Assembly: GCF_040566695.1 (NCBI RefSeq)
Contig: NZ_JBEXAE010000001.1
Span: forward strand, 186,001-250,000
DNA: 64,000 nucleotides
Direction: 5' to 3'
Source: Sediminicola arcticus
GTDB lineage: Bacteria; Bacteroidota; Bacteroidia; Flavobacteriales; Flavobacteriaceae
Shown here: positions 24,743-34,760 of the stretch, one piece after another
How positions within the stretch are numbered: position 1 is the stretch's first letter
Layout: the number at the start of each line of letters is the position of its first letter
The notes under the pieces: generated by a model
Told to the model about the DNA's origin: nothing
Databases searched by the model: none
What the model saw: the letters and a program-made list of their open reading frames with translations, nothing else
Translations under genes and position numbers: made by a program

Positions 24743-27700
24743 TTAGAAACCAAATCCGAGTCCAAATGAAAATCGGGGTCCCTCATCCCCTTGAAAGAGT
24801 GCCAAATTAATAGACATCAAATCTGCTCCATTAAAGAAAAAGCCACCGCCATAAGAGGTATGCCACGTATTGGATTCTTCCCCAGGCAACCAAACTCTAC
24901 CGTAATCAAATCCACCGTAAATACCCATGGCCACGGGCAATAAACCTGTCTTTATTTTTCTTAGACTATAGCGCACATCGGTATTCTGATAGTAGGCTGT
25001 TTTGCCGGCAAAACGTTGATTTCTGTATCCCCTTGGTCCATCATTAGCACCAATGGAAGCCGCTTGATAAAACTCATAATCATTCCCAATATTAAAATGG
25101 GCTTTCCATTTAGTAGCCAAAACCATTCGCCCACTTGGCACCAGTTTATAATCGAAAGAAAGACTGGGCACAACAAATCCAAATCCTTCATCCCCTCCAT
25201 CTATTCTAGATGTATACCCTATCTCTAAGGAAGTGGCCATACCCAAGGTAGGAAAGGCGCTATTATCAGTATTAGAATAACTATACCCTGCCTGTAACCC
25301 CAAAAACTGCTTGGTGCTTTCTTCCCCATTGGCTTGGTAAAATGTATTGATAAAACGGTCTGCAGTTTCTTCCACCTCTATTTTTTCATAACGCACACTA
25401 GATTCAATTTTCGCCCCCAACTGTCCTCTCCAAATCAAAGAAGGGGCAAAACTCAAATTCTTAAGTCGAACTCGATTATAATCTAGTTCCAGATCATCAT
25501 CCAAATTTTCCGTATCATTACCGAATCCAAAGAAATTAGCACTAAAATTAGGACTTGTAAATCTGGCGTTAAGGCCCAGATTCCAATTTTCTAGGACGTA
25601 GGCAAATTCTCCTTTGTATCCCAATTCAAACCCACTGGTCGCAAAATAAAAGGCTGTATTTAGGGTATGTTGACTCGTAAACGGATTTTGAAGAAAACCA
25701 TTATGAGTATACGTATCACTAAATCCAATTTTTGCCCCATCATCAGGGTTGTATCCAATGGTGGGAACTAATTGATTAGTGGTCTTTTTTAAATTTAAGG
25801 GTTGATAGGTATTAATATCATAGTCATTAGTCAACCTGATTTTGGCATTGCCCTTATTCTTTATGGTGTTCTCCCTGGCTTTGTAATCATAGATAAAGAC
25901 CTTTCTATTATCTTGAATATCATAGATATCGTTGTTCTGACCCCCTATCAATCTGACCTTTATACCCATAGGACCATTTCCTTTCACCTCAAAATAATCA
26001 TCGTCGTCCAATCCATATATCCACAGTTCTTTGGTAATGGTAGGGTCAACTATTTTATGAAAGAACTGTTTTTCCTTTTTGCCACCAATAATACGATAGG
26101 CATTTACCTCAGCATCCCCATTCTCTAATACATTTATTTCAAACCAATCATCCTTATCCGTTCCCGTTACCACAGCAAAGGCATTCAATTCCTTATAATA
26201 CTCATTGGCGATTTGGGGTAGGTTTTGAAGACGGGCCAGCAAAACCCGTTTTAGTTCTGTAACGGTTGCATCCCTGACCTCTTTAGGAAATAGTTTAAAA
26301 GCAGTATCTATAACTTCTGGCGTTAGGTTTTTTTGAATAAAGGCCACTTCCTTTTCCCATTGGCCTTTTGTAGTTTCCGTTAGTAATACCATATCCAACG
26401 GATAGGGATTGGTATTAAATCCACGTACATTTCGGACATCTTCATGAAATCCTTCCATTAATTTCAAAGGTGGAATTACCCTTGTTGCTAAGCCCATTAA
26501 AGGGCCATCTCCCATAATAGAAAAAACTTGGTCTCTGTCCCTGGGAATGGCCTTAAAAATAGTTTTCCCGGTTTCTTTATCCTCTATTTCTGCCCAGCGC
26601 CATTGATCGCTGTGCCTATCCCAATCCCCAATGACCATATCGAACAATCTAGCTCTTAGGTAGCTCTCCTTGTCCAACGTATATTCTTCATCGCTGCGAA
26701 GCTTCTCAAAAAGGTCGTCCGTGCTCTCTATTTTATTGGCATAGCCAAAGCTTTTAAGCGCTCCATGCCCGTCTCCCACATGCTCTTCTATCATATAGAG
26801 CTCATCACCAAAACTTTCATTAAAATCTTCTAGTGCCTTTTGTTTTGGCACATAATACAGCACGGGATTTGTATGAAAGACCCCTATGGCATCAGATAGT
26901 TTCCCGATGGTAAAGGGGGCATAGGGATGTGCTCCCGTATAAAAATCGAGTAAAAGACTTTCCGTATAGGTATCCTCAAATTCACCTACAATATATTGGT
27001 CCTTAAAGGCCATGGATTGCAAGTATAGTTCCGCACTTTTACGCAGGGCACGCATTACATATTCCTTACCATTTTTATCGGCTAAGCGCAATGATTTTGA
27101 TTGGTGTCCCCCTCCTTTTCTTACAGGTATTAACCCTCCGAAAAGAGTGTCCAACGCTACTGTTGGTGCCATAACTTTGGTCCCGTAATACTTGCGGTAG
27201 CGATCGCCCCATATTGATTTGAAAAAACCACTTTTAGCAATCTCTTCTTTCGAGTATACAGACGCTTCCATCTCTTTAGGAAAGGTGTCAGCATATTTTT
27301 TTACCATTAGTTTACGGTCTTCAGGCAAGACCTGGGTAGTAAAAAGAAATTCCTCCTGCTCACTATCACCAACCCCATAATACCGGACCCTCGAGGATCC
27401 ATCGGTATACACTTCCAAAATAGCATACCCCATTTTTCCGGTTGAAAATTTAGATCCGTTCAGTAATCTAGTAGCACCTTCTTTTGCGCCTGATCCACTT
27501 ACAATCTGAGGGGTATTCCCTTCTACTATATATTGCAGGGTGTGCTCATGTCCCGAAGTGAAAATTACCTTTTCCGAGTATTGTGCCAAGGTTACAATAC
27601 GCTTTTGCAGCTCCCTGTATCTCTTATTTTGCATATCCTCCGTAGAAGCTCCTGTTGTTTTTCGAAGCAGATTGATAAAACTGCCCAACATGGGAAACGG

Positions 27701-28450
27701 TCCTTTCCCTTTACTGGGATAAAGCTGTTGATACAGTGTTGTCTGCCCTCCATGGGAACCATAACTAAACATGGGATGGTGCATCGCCAAAATAGTGGTC
27801 TTATCCCTATTTTTCTTAATTATGCCCTCCAATTCCTCTAAGAATTTATCCCTACTCTTTATATCGCACTCATCATTAATGCCAGGGTGTTTGTCCCAAT
27901 TAGTAAGGTACCATTCTGTATCAATGGCGACCACAAGTACATCGTTCCCTATTTCTATTTCTTCCAATGGACATCCATTATCAGGTTGAAAAGCGCCTTT
28001 ATCATCCATCCATTCCTCAACGTACCTTTCCTCACGTTTAAGGCCAATAAGACCTTCCGTGTACCAATCGTGATTTCCTGGAATAAATAAGGTTTTTCCC
28101 TTGAAATTATCCAATGTCCTCAATTGGGCATTCAAGTGATTCTTTGCTGCCACATAAGCCATTGTGGAGTCTCTTTTATCTGGAAGCCCTGCTGGATAGA
28201 TATTATCCCCTAAAAAAATAGCCATACTATTTTTATCGGCTTGGTCCAATTTCTCTTTAAAAAGCTTTAGGGCAGGGTTCATGCCTCCCATAGGAGAAAG
28301 TCCGGCATCCCCAATCAAATAAAAAGTCTGGGAAATTTCTTTAGATGAGGGTACGTTCTTAGCATCATGGCCTTCAGCATATTTAGTGCCTATAGTGGCA
28401 CATCCCGTAAAAATTAGGGTAAACAAAATTAGCAGGTAATGTTTGTGCAT
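24743..28450 (-). CDS. metallophosphoesterase fused to a C-terminal surface-antigen (Omp85-like) barrel
   Basis: A lipoprotein-type signal MHKHYLLILFTLIFTGC starts the protein; an ATG at 28471 adds seven residues and is less likely. Residues ~45-370 are a calcineurin-like phosphoesterase with YLIGDAG, FLGDNIYP, GNHDWY, HHPMFSYG and SGHEHT. A long middle part (about 370-900) is followed by a beta-barrel of the bacterial surface antigen (D15) type ending FGLGFGF, an outer-membrane C-terminal Phe. The two-metal phosphatase would sit at the outer membrane. Length 1235 residues is large but the architecture is known in Bacteroidota. Confidence 0.8.
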   Translation of the reverse strand: MHKHYLLILFTLIFTGCATIGTKYAEGHDAKNVPSSKEISQTFYLIGDAGLSPMGGMNPALKLFKEKLDQADKNSMAIFLGDNIYPAGLPDKRDSTMAYVAAKNHLNAQLRTLDNFKGKTLFIPGNHDWYTEGLIGLKREERYVEEWMDDKGAFQPDNGCPLEEIEIGNDVLVVAIDTEWYLTNWDKHPGINDECDIKSRDKFLEELEGIIKKNRDKTTILAMHHPMFSYGSHGGQTTLYQQLYPSKGKGPFPMLGSFINLLRKTTGASTEDMQNKRYRELQKRIVTLAQYSEKVIFTSGHEHTLQYIVEGNTPQIVSGSGAKEGATRLLNGSKFSTGKMGYAILEVYTDGSSRVRYYGVGDSEQEEFLFTTQVLPEDRKLMVKKYADTFPKEMEASVYSKEEIAKSGFFKSIWGDRYRKYYGTKVMAPTVALDTLFGGLIPVRKGGGHQSKSLRLADKNGKEYVMRALRKSAELYLQSMAFKDQYIVGEFEDTYTESLLLDFYTGAHPYAPFTIGKLSDAIGVFHTNPVLYYVPKQKALEDFNESFGDELYMIEEHVGDGHGALKSFGYANKIESTDDLFEKLRSDEEYTLDKESYLRARLFDMVIGDWDRHSDQWRWAEIEDKETGKTIFKAIPRDRDQVFSIMGDGPLMGLATRVIPPLKLMEGFHEDVRNVRGFNTNPYPLDMVLLTETTKGQWEKEVAFIQKNLTPEVIDTAFKLFPKEVRDATVTELKRVLLARLQNLPQIANEYYKELNAFAVVTGTDKDDWFEINVLENGDAEVNAYRIIGGKKEKQFFHKIVDPTITKELWIYGLDDDDYFEVKGNGPMGIKVRLIGGQNNDIYDIQDNRKVFIYDYKARENTIKNKGNAKIRLTNDYDINTYQPLNLKKTTNQLVPTIGYNPDDGAKIGFSDTYTHNGFLQNPFTSQHTLNTAFYFATSGFELGYKGEFAYVLENWNLGLNARFTSPNFSANFFGFGNDTENLDDDLELDYNRVRLKNLSFAPSLIWRGQLGAKIESSVRYEKIEVEETADRFINTFYQANGEESTKQFLGLQAGYSYSNTDNSAFPTLGMATSLEIGYTSRIDGGDEGFGFVVPSLSFDYKLVPSGRMVLATKWKAHFNIGNDYEFYQAASIGANDGPRGYRNQRFAGKTAYYQNTDVRYSLRKIKTGLLPVAMGIYGGFDYGRVWLPGEESNTWHTSYGGGFFFNGADLMSINLALFQGDEGPRFSFGLGFGF

Positions 28451-28505
28451 TTCAAATCTTCTTTGCATCAAAATTTTGTAATTTGGTATCTCTCAAGATA
28501 CTTAT

Positions 28506-29708
28506 ATGTCGAATATAATAGAAAAAACTAAAGATTACGTTAGCAATTTGTTGACTAAGGAATTAAAATCCAATCACTTATATCACAACTTGCGACATAC
28601 GCAGCGAGTAGTTAAAAGTACTAAAGAATTATTGAACCATTATGAGCTGGAGGAAAAAGTGTCGGAAACCTTGACACTTGCGGCTTGGTTCCACGATACT
28701 GGCTATTGTAAAGGCATAGAGGAACATGAAGAAAAGAGTTGTAAAATAGCACGCAAATTCTTGGAAGAACACGAATATGGGGAGATAGGAATCAAAAAGG
28801 TAGAAAAATTCATAAGGGCTACAAAAAGGGCCTATCAACCAGAAGATTTAGAGGAGGAAATAATGAGGGACGCAGATTCCTCACACTTTGCCAAAAAGAG
28901 TTTTATGGCAACCTCGGAAATTTTAAGGGAGGAACTTTCCCTTTTGGGAATTGCCTCCTATACCCTTCAGGAATGGCGCAAGGAAAATATTAAAATGTTC
29001 CAGACAGAACATCGATTCTATACCGAATATGCCAAAATAAATTGGCAAAAACGCAAGGACAAGAATCTAAAAAAAATGATCAAGGCAAGCAAAGCAGAAA
29101 AGCAGATTGCCAAAAAAGAGTCCATCAAAGCCAAGTACAAAAGCGACAGTCCTGACCGAGGAGTGCAGACCCTTTTTAGGGTTACCCTAAGAAATCATAT
29201 GACCCTGAGTGATATTGCAGATACAAAGGCCAATATCCTATTGTCGGTGAATGCGATTATAATATCATTGGCACTGTCCAACCTCATCCCAAAATTAGAC
29301 AATCCTTCCAATGATTATTTAATTTACCCTACGGTAATCTTTGTGTTGTTCAGTGTGGTATCCATGGTTCTTGCAGTTCTCGCCACCAGGCCCAATGTAA
29401 CCAGAGGGGAGTTTACCAAGGATGATGTGAATCAAAGGAAGGTAAACCTCCTCTTTTTTGGAAATTTTCATAAAATGGGTTTAAAAGAATATGAATGGGC
29501 CATTAATGAACTGATAAAGGATAAGGAATATATCTATTCCTCTTTGACCAAGGACCTTTATTTTCTAGGATTGGTACTGAACAGAAAGTACAAATTGTTG
29601 CGCTGGACCTATACCATTTTCATGATCGGAATGGTGGTTTCCGTTATTGCATTTGCAATTTCCTTTAAGTTTTTTGGGCCAGAAAGGGCCTTATCTATGG
29701 TACAATAG
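28506..29708 (+). CDS. HD-domain phosphohydrolase fused to a PycTM-type membrane domain
   Basis: Residues 20-200 form an HD domain: LRHTQRVV (His31), WFHDTGYCKG (His63-Asp64), the EEHEEKS helix and DADSSHF. Residues ~215-395 match the transmembrane effector module of Pycsar systems (PF18967/DUF5706): LSDIADTKANILLSVNAIII, then two to four helices and EYEWAINELIKDKEYIYSSL, ending with a membrane helix (TYTIFMIGMVVSVIAFAI). HD domains hydrolyse phosphate esters, often cyclic nucleotides; PycTM modules in defence disrupt membranes when they bind a cyclic mononucleotide. The fusion thus suggests a nucleotide-regulated membrane protein, but no cyclase gene lies beside it, so a housekeeping role is equally possible. 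Confidence 0.8.
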   Translation: MSNIIEKTKDYVSNLLTKELKSNHLYHNLRHTQRVVKSTKELLNHYELEEKVSETLTLAAWFHDTGYCKGIEEHEEKSCKIARKFLEEHEYGEIGIKKVEKFIRATKRAYQPEDLEEEIMRDADSSHFAKKSFMATSEILREELSLLGIASYTLQEWRKENIKMFQTEHRFYTEYAKINWQKRKDKNLKKMIKASKAEKQIAKKESIKAKYKSDSPDRGVQTLFRVTLRNHMTLSDIADTKANILLSVNAIIISLALSNLIPKLDNPSNDYLIYPTVIFVLFSVVSMVLAVLATRPNVTRGEFTKDDVNQRKVNLLFFGNFHKMGLKEYEWAINELIKDKEYIYSSLTKDLYFLGLVLNRKYKLLRWTYTIFMIGMVVSVIAFAISFKFFGPERALSMVQ

Positions 29709-29765
29709 TCCTTTTAATTGTAGGGAGCAATTCTCACAGAATCATTCAACCAAAAAATTAACGGA

Positions 29766-32138
29766 TTACTTTTTAATTTCGTGCACGAGATCATTGAAGG
29801 TATAGGTACGCTCCGATTCTTTGCCCATGGCATAAAGGAACTCTACCCTAATAGCCTTTAATCCAGATACCCCTTGCAGGCTTTCCAGTTCTACGATTTC
29901 TATATTATTTGTGAAAAATCCTTTGGCCTTCAGAAATTTAATATACCTAAGGTATTCCAATTCATCCTTTTTCTGGGAATAGACAATACTCAGTTTCCCT
30001 TTTTGCGTCAAGCGCTCATCGGTCCCCTTGATAAATGATTTGTCTATCCTCTTTTTTATTACTTCATATCTGGCATTATAGGTGCCGTCTACATCAAAAC
30101 GCTTTTCATCCATTCTAAAACGGATGGACAAAGAGGTATTGTACACCAAGATCATGGAGGCAACATCCAATTGTATCGGCAATTTTGGCTTTAGATTGTA
30201 ATAACTGTTTTCCATTTCGCACATCACCTGTAATTGCCATAATCGCAGGTTATTGAGATAGATAGGATCAAAATCCCGATCCCCTACAATAGTATCTCCA
30301 ATGTACATATTGTGCTCTACCCCATCGGTCTTGTAACGTTCAAAAAAATGGGGAAACATTTTTTGTGCTTCTACCTGCTTCTTATCTATGACAGATGCTA
30401 GCTTTTTATTGATCAACATCACACTCTCATCATAATTCCTTCGGTGGTCATAGTAGGAATGCGTTGCTCCATCTATGTGAGCCTCATATGCCATAATCAA
30501 TTTATAAAGCTCCTTATCCTTCTTTTTAAGATGGGCAAAAACGGGATTGATCTCATGAACAACAAAGTCAAAGATCACCTGTTCGCTAGCGGTATCCAGA
30601 ACTTCTTTTATTTCATTGATATGGTTCTCCACCCGGAACATAAGTTCCTCATAGATGGGCAACTTTTTACGTTCCCAAGCCGCTGTCAAAATATCGTTTA
30701 TCTCGGATAATTGGATAAGCAGATCGCACTGTATAGCAGAATTTCTTGCTTGTGAAGAATCCTTAATATCTATTTGACCATACAAAGGATAAACTTCCTT
30801 AAAAGCTATCTCCCTGAATACGGGCTGAAGTCCTTGAACATCATCAGCAATAAAACGCTTGGCCTCCTCCTTAAAACGCCAGTAAACAGAAGAATGAACA
30901 GAGGTGCACTCGTGTTGAATAACCACATCCACCATGTTGGCCTCTTCAATTTTAGAGCGTAAAACAGCTGAAACGATATAAGGCATCACATCCGTTAACT
31001 TAGTCGCATTTACACTATTTAGCGCATTTCTATTTTCCGAAACGAGCTCTAAAACACCTAATAAATTTCCATTATCTGCTATAGGGGCCAAAATAGCACT
31101 TTTTACACCCTGATCCTTTAAGGATGTATATAACTTGTTTCCCTTAGAAATCTCATAGTACTTGTCCACATCTGCAATAGAGAAAAAAGTGTTTTGGTGT
31201 ATTAATTTTTCAAAAGATGCCTGGCATAAAGCCTCGTTACATCTTTCCATATCCTCTCCATTGAGGATGTAGCTTTCTATATGGAGGCCGAAAACCTTTT
31301 CAAATTGATTTTCCTTTGGATTATAGTTTACGAACCCAACCTTAATGTCAGGAATATTAAAAAGGGATTTAAAGGTATCCTGTAAGTTTTGAACAAAATT
31401 CTCAGAACCTCTTTTATCTGAAGCTATTAAGTTCGATTTAATCTCAGATATGGATTGTTCAGCTGTTACGTCGAACATATTAGATATTACAAACCCTTTG
31501 GATAGGAAACTATTAGGCGGAATTTTTTTCTTCCATAATTCCAAATCATCAAAGTGCTCTAACAGCTCGTCTACATCCTCTTGCGTCAGCTTCTTTGCCA
31601 ATTCCGTTGGAATAATTTCAACAAAATCTGCATTATATAGTATACGGTAATTCCTAAGCACCCCATTAGCATCTGGGATATCATAAAAAAGCGGCCTTTT
31701 AAAATCTAAATGAAATCCGTAGTGAAAGTTTAATATGACGGTACAAGTCATGATATAATTTAACTTCTCTGGATTATCTCTGATTTCCAAGTTGAAGTCT
31801 TCCCCAGCATCCGCTAGTATTTTCTTAAATCGAGGAGAGGAATTAAATATGACGTTTTCAAAAGGCAAGGATGCAGTTTTGATCTCATTTGACCCTAACA
31901 TTATTGGAAAGGTGTCCTGAAGGATATATTTAATGACCTCCTCGTGTTTATCCAAAACAGATAAATCCGTGAAACCCTCCCTCAATTCTGGAAAAGGCGC
32001 AGCAGCCTTTAGGATAAGTTTAGCCCTTGTAGCGAGAATTTTATCTGCACTCTTGGCCACAACTTCATAGTGCTCCAATAATGCATTGAAACTTATGAGC
32101 TGTACCAACGGCGTATCTTCTCCTTTTCCCTTTACCAT
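29766..32138 (-). CDS. GAF domain protein, ~790 residues
   Basis: A soluble protein of mostly helical character. Residues ~235-400 resemble a GAF domain: FNIPDIKVGFVNYN, then LKDQGVKSAILAPIADNGNL and LGVLELVS. The rest is unassigned. No HisKA, GGDEF or cyclase motif is visible, so it is probably a sensor or scaffold without output enzyme of its own. It is convergent with the HD-PycTM gene and divergent from a phosphoesterase gene. I recall the family as common in Flavobacteria but cannot give it a function. Confidence 0.65.
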   Translation of the reverse strand: MVKGKGEDTPLVQLISFNALLEHYEVVAKSADKILATRAKLILKAAAPFPELREGFTDLSVLDKHEEVIKYILQDTFPIMLGSNEIKTASLPFENVIFNSSPRFKKILADAGEDFNLEIRDNPEKLNYIMTCTVILNFHYGFHLDFKRPLFYDIPDANGVLRNYRILYNADFVEIIPTELAKKLTQEDVDELLEHFDDLELWKKKIPPNSFLSKGFVISNMFDVTAEQSISEIKSNLIASDKRGSENFVQNLQDTFKSLFNIPDIKVGFVNYNPKENQFEKVFGLHIESYILNGEDMERCNEALCQASFEKLIHQNTFFSIADVDKYYEISKGNKLYTSLKDQGVKSAILAPIADNGNLLGVLELVSENRNALNSVNATKLTDVMPYIVSAVLRSKIEEANMVDVVIQHECTSVHSSVYWRFKEEAKRFIADDVQGLQPVFREIAFKEVYPLYGQIDIKDSSQARNSAIQCDLLIQLSEINDILTAAWERKKLPIYEELMFRVENHINEIKEVLDTASEQVIFDFVVHEINPVFAHLKKKDKELYKLIMAYEAHIDGATHSYYDHRRNYDESVMLINKKLASVIDKKQVEAQKMFPHFFERYKTDGVEHNMYIGDTIVGDRDFDPIYLNNLRLWQLQVMCEMENSYYNLKPKLPIQLDVASMILVYNTSLSIRFRMDEKRFDVDGTYNARYEVIKKRIDKSFIKGTDERLTQKGKLSIVYSQKKDELEYLRYIKFLKAKGFFTNNIEIVELESLQGVSGLKAIRVEFLYAMGKESERTYTFNDLVHEIKK

Positions 32139-32250
32139 GTTATCTTTGTCTCATATTAACATTTAAAATTACAAAATAAAGTCCACATTTTTCTGGGCCG
32201 AAACTCTTTCTGATCCGGCACTTTTTTGGATATTTATATAAATTTACTAA

Positions 32251-33156
32251 ATGTCATCCAAAAGTCGTTTATCCAGAGCCTATGCTAACGCCAAGGTAAT
32301 TTCCTTCGATGACTCCTCTAAATTCATCCTTTTTAGTGATTGTCATAGAGGCGATAATAGTTTTGCAGACGATTTTTCCAATAACCGAAACATTTATTAT
32401 CATGCCTTAAAAACATATTTTAATAGGGGTTTTCAATACTGTGAACTGGGTGATGGTGACGAACTTTGGGAGAATATGTCCTTTGAATCCATTTTCGAGG
32501 CACATAAAAATATATATCAATTGTTGCGTGAATATCATTTGGAAAAACGCCTACATATGATTTGGGGCAACCATGATATGGTATATAAAGACCCTACATA
32601 TGTGCAAAAACATCTTTCTAGTTATTTTGAACCCATAGACAATTGCGATAAGGAATTATTTGGAGGAATATCCTACCAGGAGGCCCTAGTTTTAAAACAT
32701 AAAGATACGGGCCAGGAACTCTTTTTGACTCATGGTCATCAGGCCGACTGGTGGAACTATACCTTTTGGCGCTGGGGCAGGTTTTTGGTGCGCGTACTTT
32801 GGAAGCCACTTCAAGTTTGGGGAATTGCGGACCCAACCAGTCCAGCAAAAAACTACAAGGAGTTGATAAAGATTGAAAGACGTATAAAAAAATGGATTCT
32901 TTGTAATGGCGAGCAGATGACCATTGTTGGGCATACCCACCGTCCTCGTTTTCCATCACCAGGGGAAATTCCATTTTTTAATGATGGGAGCTGTGTCCAC
33001 CCAAGAAGTATTACGGGTATCGAAATAGAAGATGGCGCCATCTCCCTTATTAAATGGCACATAGCCACAAAAACAGACGGAACATTGCAAATTGTTAGAG
33101 TATTGCTGGAAGGACCCCAAAAGTTAGTAGCCTACAAAAAGGCCACAAATTTATAA
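32251..33156 (+). CDS. metallophosphoesterase
   Basis: The calcineurin-like motifs appear in order: FSDCHRGDNSF (metal Asp and His), LGDGDELWE (Asp), WGNHDMV (Asn-His), LTHGHQAD and VGHTHRPRF. Length 301 and these spacings fit a cytoplasmic family of metallophosphoesterases related to UDP-diacylglucosamine hydrolases, but the substrate cannot be called. There is no signal peptide. It is followed 95 bp later by a cation exporter gene on the same strand. Confidence 0.85.
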   Translation: MSSKSRLSRAYANAKVISFDDSSKFILFSDCHRGDNSFADDFSNNRNIYYHALKTYFNRGFQYCELGDGDELWENMSFESIFEAHKNIYQLLREYHLEKRLHMIWGNHDMVYKDPTYVQKHLSSYFEPIDNCDKELFGGISYQEALVLKHKDTGQELFLTHGHQADWWNYTFWRWGRFLVRVLWKPLQVWGIADPTSPAKNYKELIKIERRIKKWILCNGEQMTIVGHTHRPRFPSPGEIPFFNDGSCVHPRSITGIEIEDGAISLIKWHIATKTDGTLQIVRVLLEGPQKLVAYKKATNL

Positions 33157-33251
33157 ATCAATTTGTACTTACATGTACATTAAAGAAACGCCTTAGTAGG
33201 TACGTGCTATTTTTCCATAAGTTTACACATCCTTTAAATACAGTTTAAAAA

Positions 33252-34127
33252 GTGAGTAGTTTTACCAATAAAGAAAAGGCCATTAGGACCACCTATCTCA
33301 GTATTTTCGGAAATATGGGTTTGGCTATTGTAAAAGGTATTACTGGAATCTTTGGAAATTCATATGCCCTTATTGCAGATGCTATTGAGTCCACTACAGA
33401 TGTGTTTTCTTCTATCCTTGTACTTTTTGGGTTAAAATATGCCACCAAACCTGCAGACGAGAACCATCCCTATGGACATGGAAAGGCCGAGCCCCTACTT
33501 ACCTTTGTAGTTGTTGGATTTTTAGTGGTTTCTGCCACGGTGATTGCCTATGAAAGTATACAGCACATACAAACCCCTCATAAAGTTCCAGAAAAATTCA
33601 CACTAGTGGTTTTGGGTATTATTGTAATCATCAAGGAAATATTCTATCGGTTCGTCTCAAAAAAAGGAAAGGAGACAAAAAGCGGGGCCCTTCAGGCGGA
33701 TGCTTGGCATCACCGAAGCGATGCCGTTACCTCTTTAATGGCCTTCATCGGAATTTCTATAGCCATCTTCATGGGCAAGGGTTACGAAACTGCAGATGAC
33801 TGGGCAGCGCTTTTGGCATCTGGATTTATCATGTATAACGCCTTTAAGATTTTTAGGCCTGCCTTAGGTGAAATCATGGATGAACATATGTATGATGACT
33901 TTATTGCCGAGATTAGGACCACCTCTAAAACAGTAGTAGGGGTGATTGCCACCGAAAAATGTTTTGTACGCAAAGCTGGTCTCACTTTTCACGTGGATCT
34001 GCACCTGATTGTAAAAGGGAATATTAGCGTGAAGGAAGGACATGATATTGCCCACAATTTAAAAAATGTGCTTCAAAGTCAATTTCCAGAAATATCCGAT
34101 GTCCTGATACATGTGGAGCCAGCATAG
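33252..34127 (+). CDS. cation diffusion facilitator (CDF) family transporter
   Basis: Six hydrophobic helices in the first ~205 residues and a cytoplasmic C-terminal domain. The first metal motif is DAIESTTD (43-50), a variant of the usual DAxHSxxD in which Glu replaces His; the second is AWHHRSDAVTS near residue 152. The end (HVDLHLIVKG, SQFPEISDVLIHVEP) is typical of the ferredoxin-like CDF domain. The start is GTG at 33252; the next in-frame ATG would remove half of the first helix. It exports divalent metal (Zn2+, Fe2+ or Mn2+; selectivity not deducible). A Met/His-rich lipoprotein gene lies convergently downstream. Confidence 0.9.
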   Translation: MSSFTNKEKAIRTTYLSIFGNMGLAIVKGITGIFGNSYALIADAIESTTDVFSSILVLFGLKYATKPADENHPYGHGKAEPLLTFVVVGFLVVSATVIAYESIQHIQTPHKVPEKFTLVVLGIIVIIKEIFYRFVSKKGKETKSGALQADAWHHRSDAVTSLMAFIGISIAIFMGKGYETADDWAALLASGFIMYNAFKIFRPALGEIMDEHMYDDFIAEIRTTSKTVVGVIATEKCFVRKAGLTFHVDLHLIVKGNISVKEGHDIAHNLKNVLQSQFPEISDVLIHVEPA

Positions 34128-34170
34128 CAGTACTACGTTAGTTTTTTTAATACGCTAAATAGTCTGGTAT

Positions 34171-34584
34171 CTACTTATGCGTGGGGTGCATTATAGTACT
34201 GTCTTTTCCCATCATTCCTTCCATATGCAGATTATTTCCCATTTTACGGTGCATCATTCTATATATTGAAGAATCCTTTTGCATCATCCGCATCATATGT
34301 TCCATCATTAAACCAGCCTTGAGGGAATCATTGGTTATTTCCTGCATCATTTGGTTCATCTGTATCATATCGCGCTTTTCGGCCAATAAGAGTTTTCTCT
34401 CTTCATTATTAATCATTTTATCCATGAATTGGCTTATCATTTTATCATCATTAATAATAGTTTCCATTATCTCAGAACGGGTCGCTTCATTATTGAGGAT
34501 TTTAGAGGTATCCTTCTGCTCTTTGGTACACCCCACAAAAATGGTTACCAAAAGCAAAATTGTTATTTTTCGAAAATTTTTCAT
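34171..34584 (-). CDS. Met/His-rich small lipoprotein
   Basis: MKNFRKITILLLVTIFVGC is a lipoprotein signal (Cys at 19). The mature part is helical and extremely rich in Met and His toward the end: LMMEHMMRMMQKD, RMMHRKMGNNLHMEGMM and HPTHK. Such Met/His clusters bind soft metals such as Cu+ in periplasmic proteins, so a metal-handling role is possible. It is convergent with the CDF exporter gene 44 bp away. No family is recognised. Confidence 0.6.
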   Translation of the reverse strand: MKNFRKITILLLVTIFVGCTKEQKDTSKILNNEATRSEIMETIINDDKMISQFMDKMINNEERKLLLAEKRDMIQMNQMMQEITNDSLKAGLMMEHMMRMMQKDSSIYRMMHRKMGNNLHMEGMMGKDSTIMHPTHK

Positions 34585-34760
34585 ATTATTCTTATGATTT
34601 TTAGACTTTTATATGTTAAAAATACAGTCCCTTAAAGGATTCCAACATGATTAAAATCATGTGAAAAAGGATCGTAGTTAAAGAATTCTTTACGTATTCT
34701 ATGGACTAGCCGACCATTATGGTATAAAAGCACTTTATGCAATAGTAAAATGGTCCTTAA

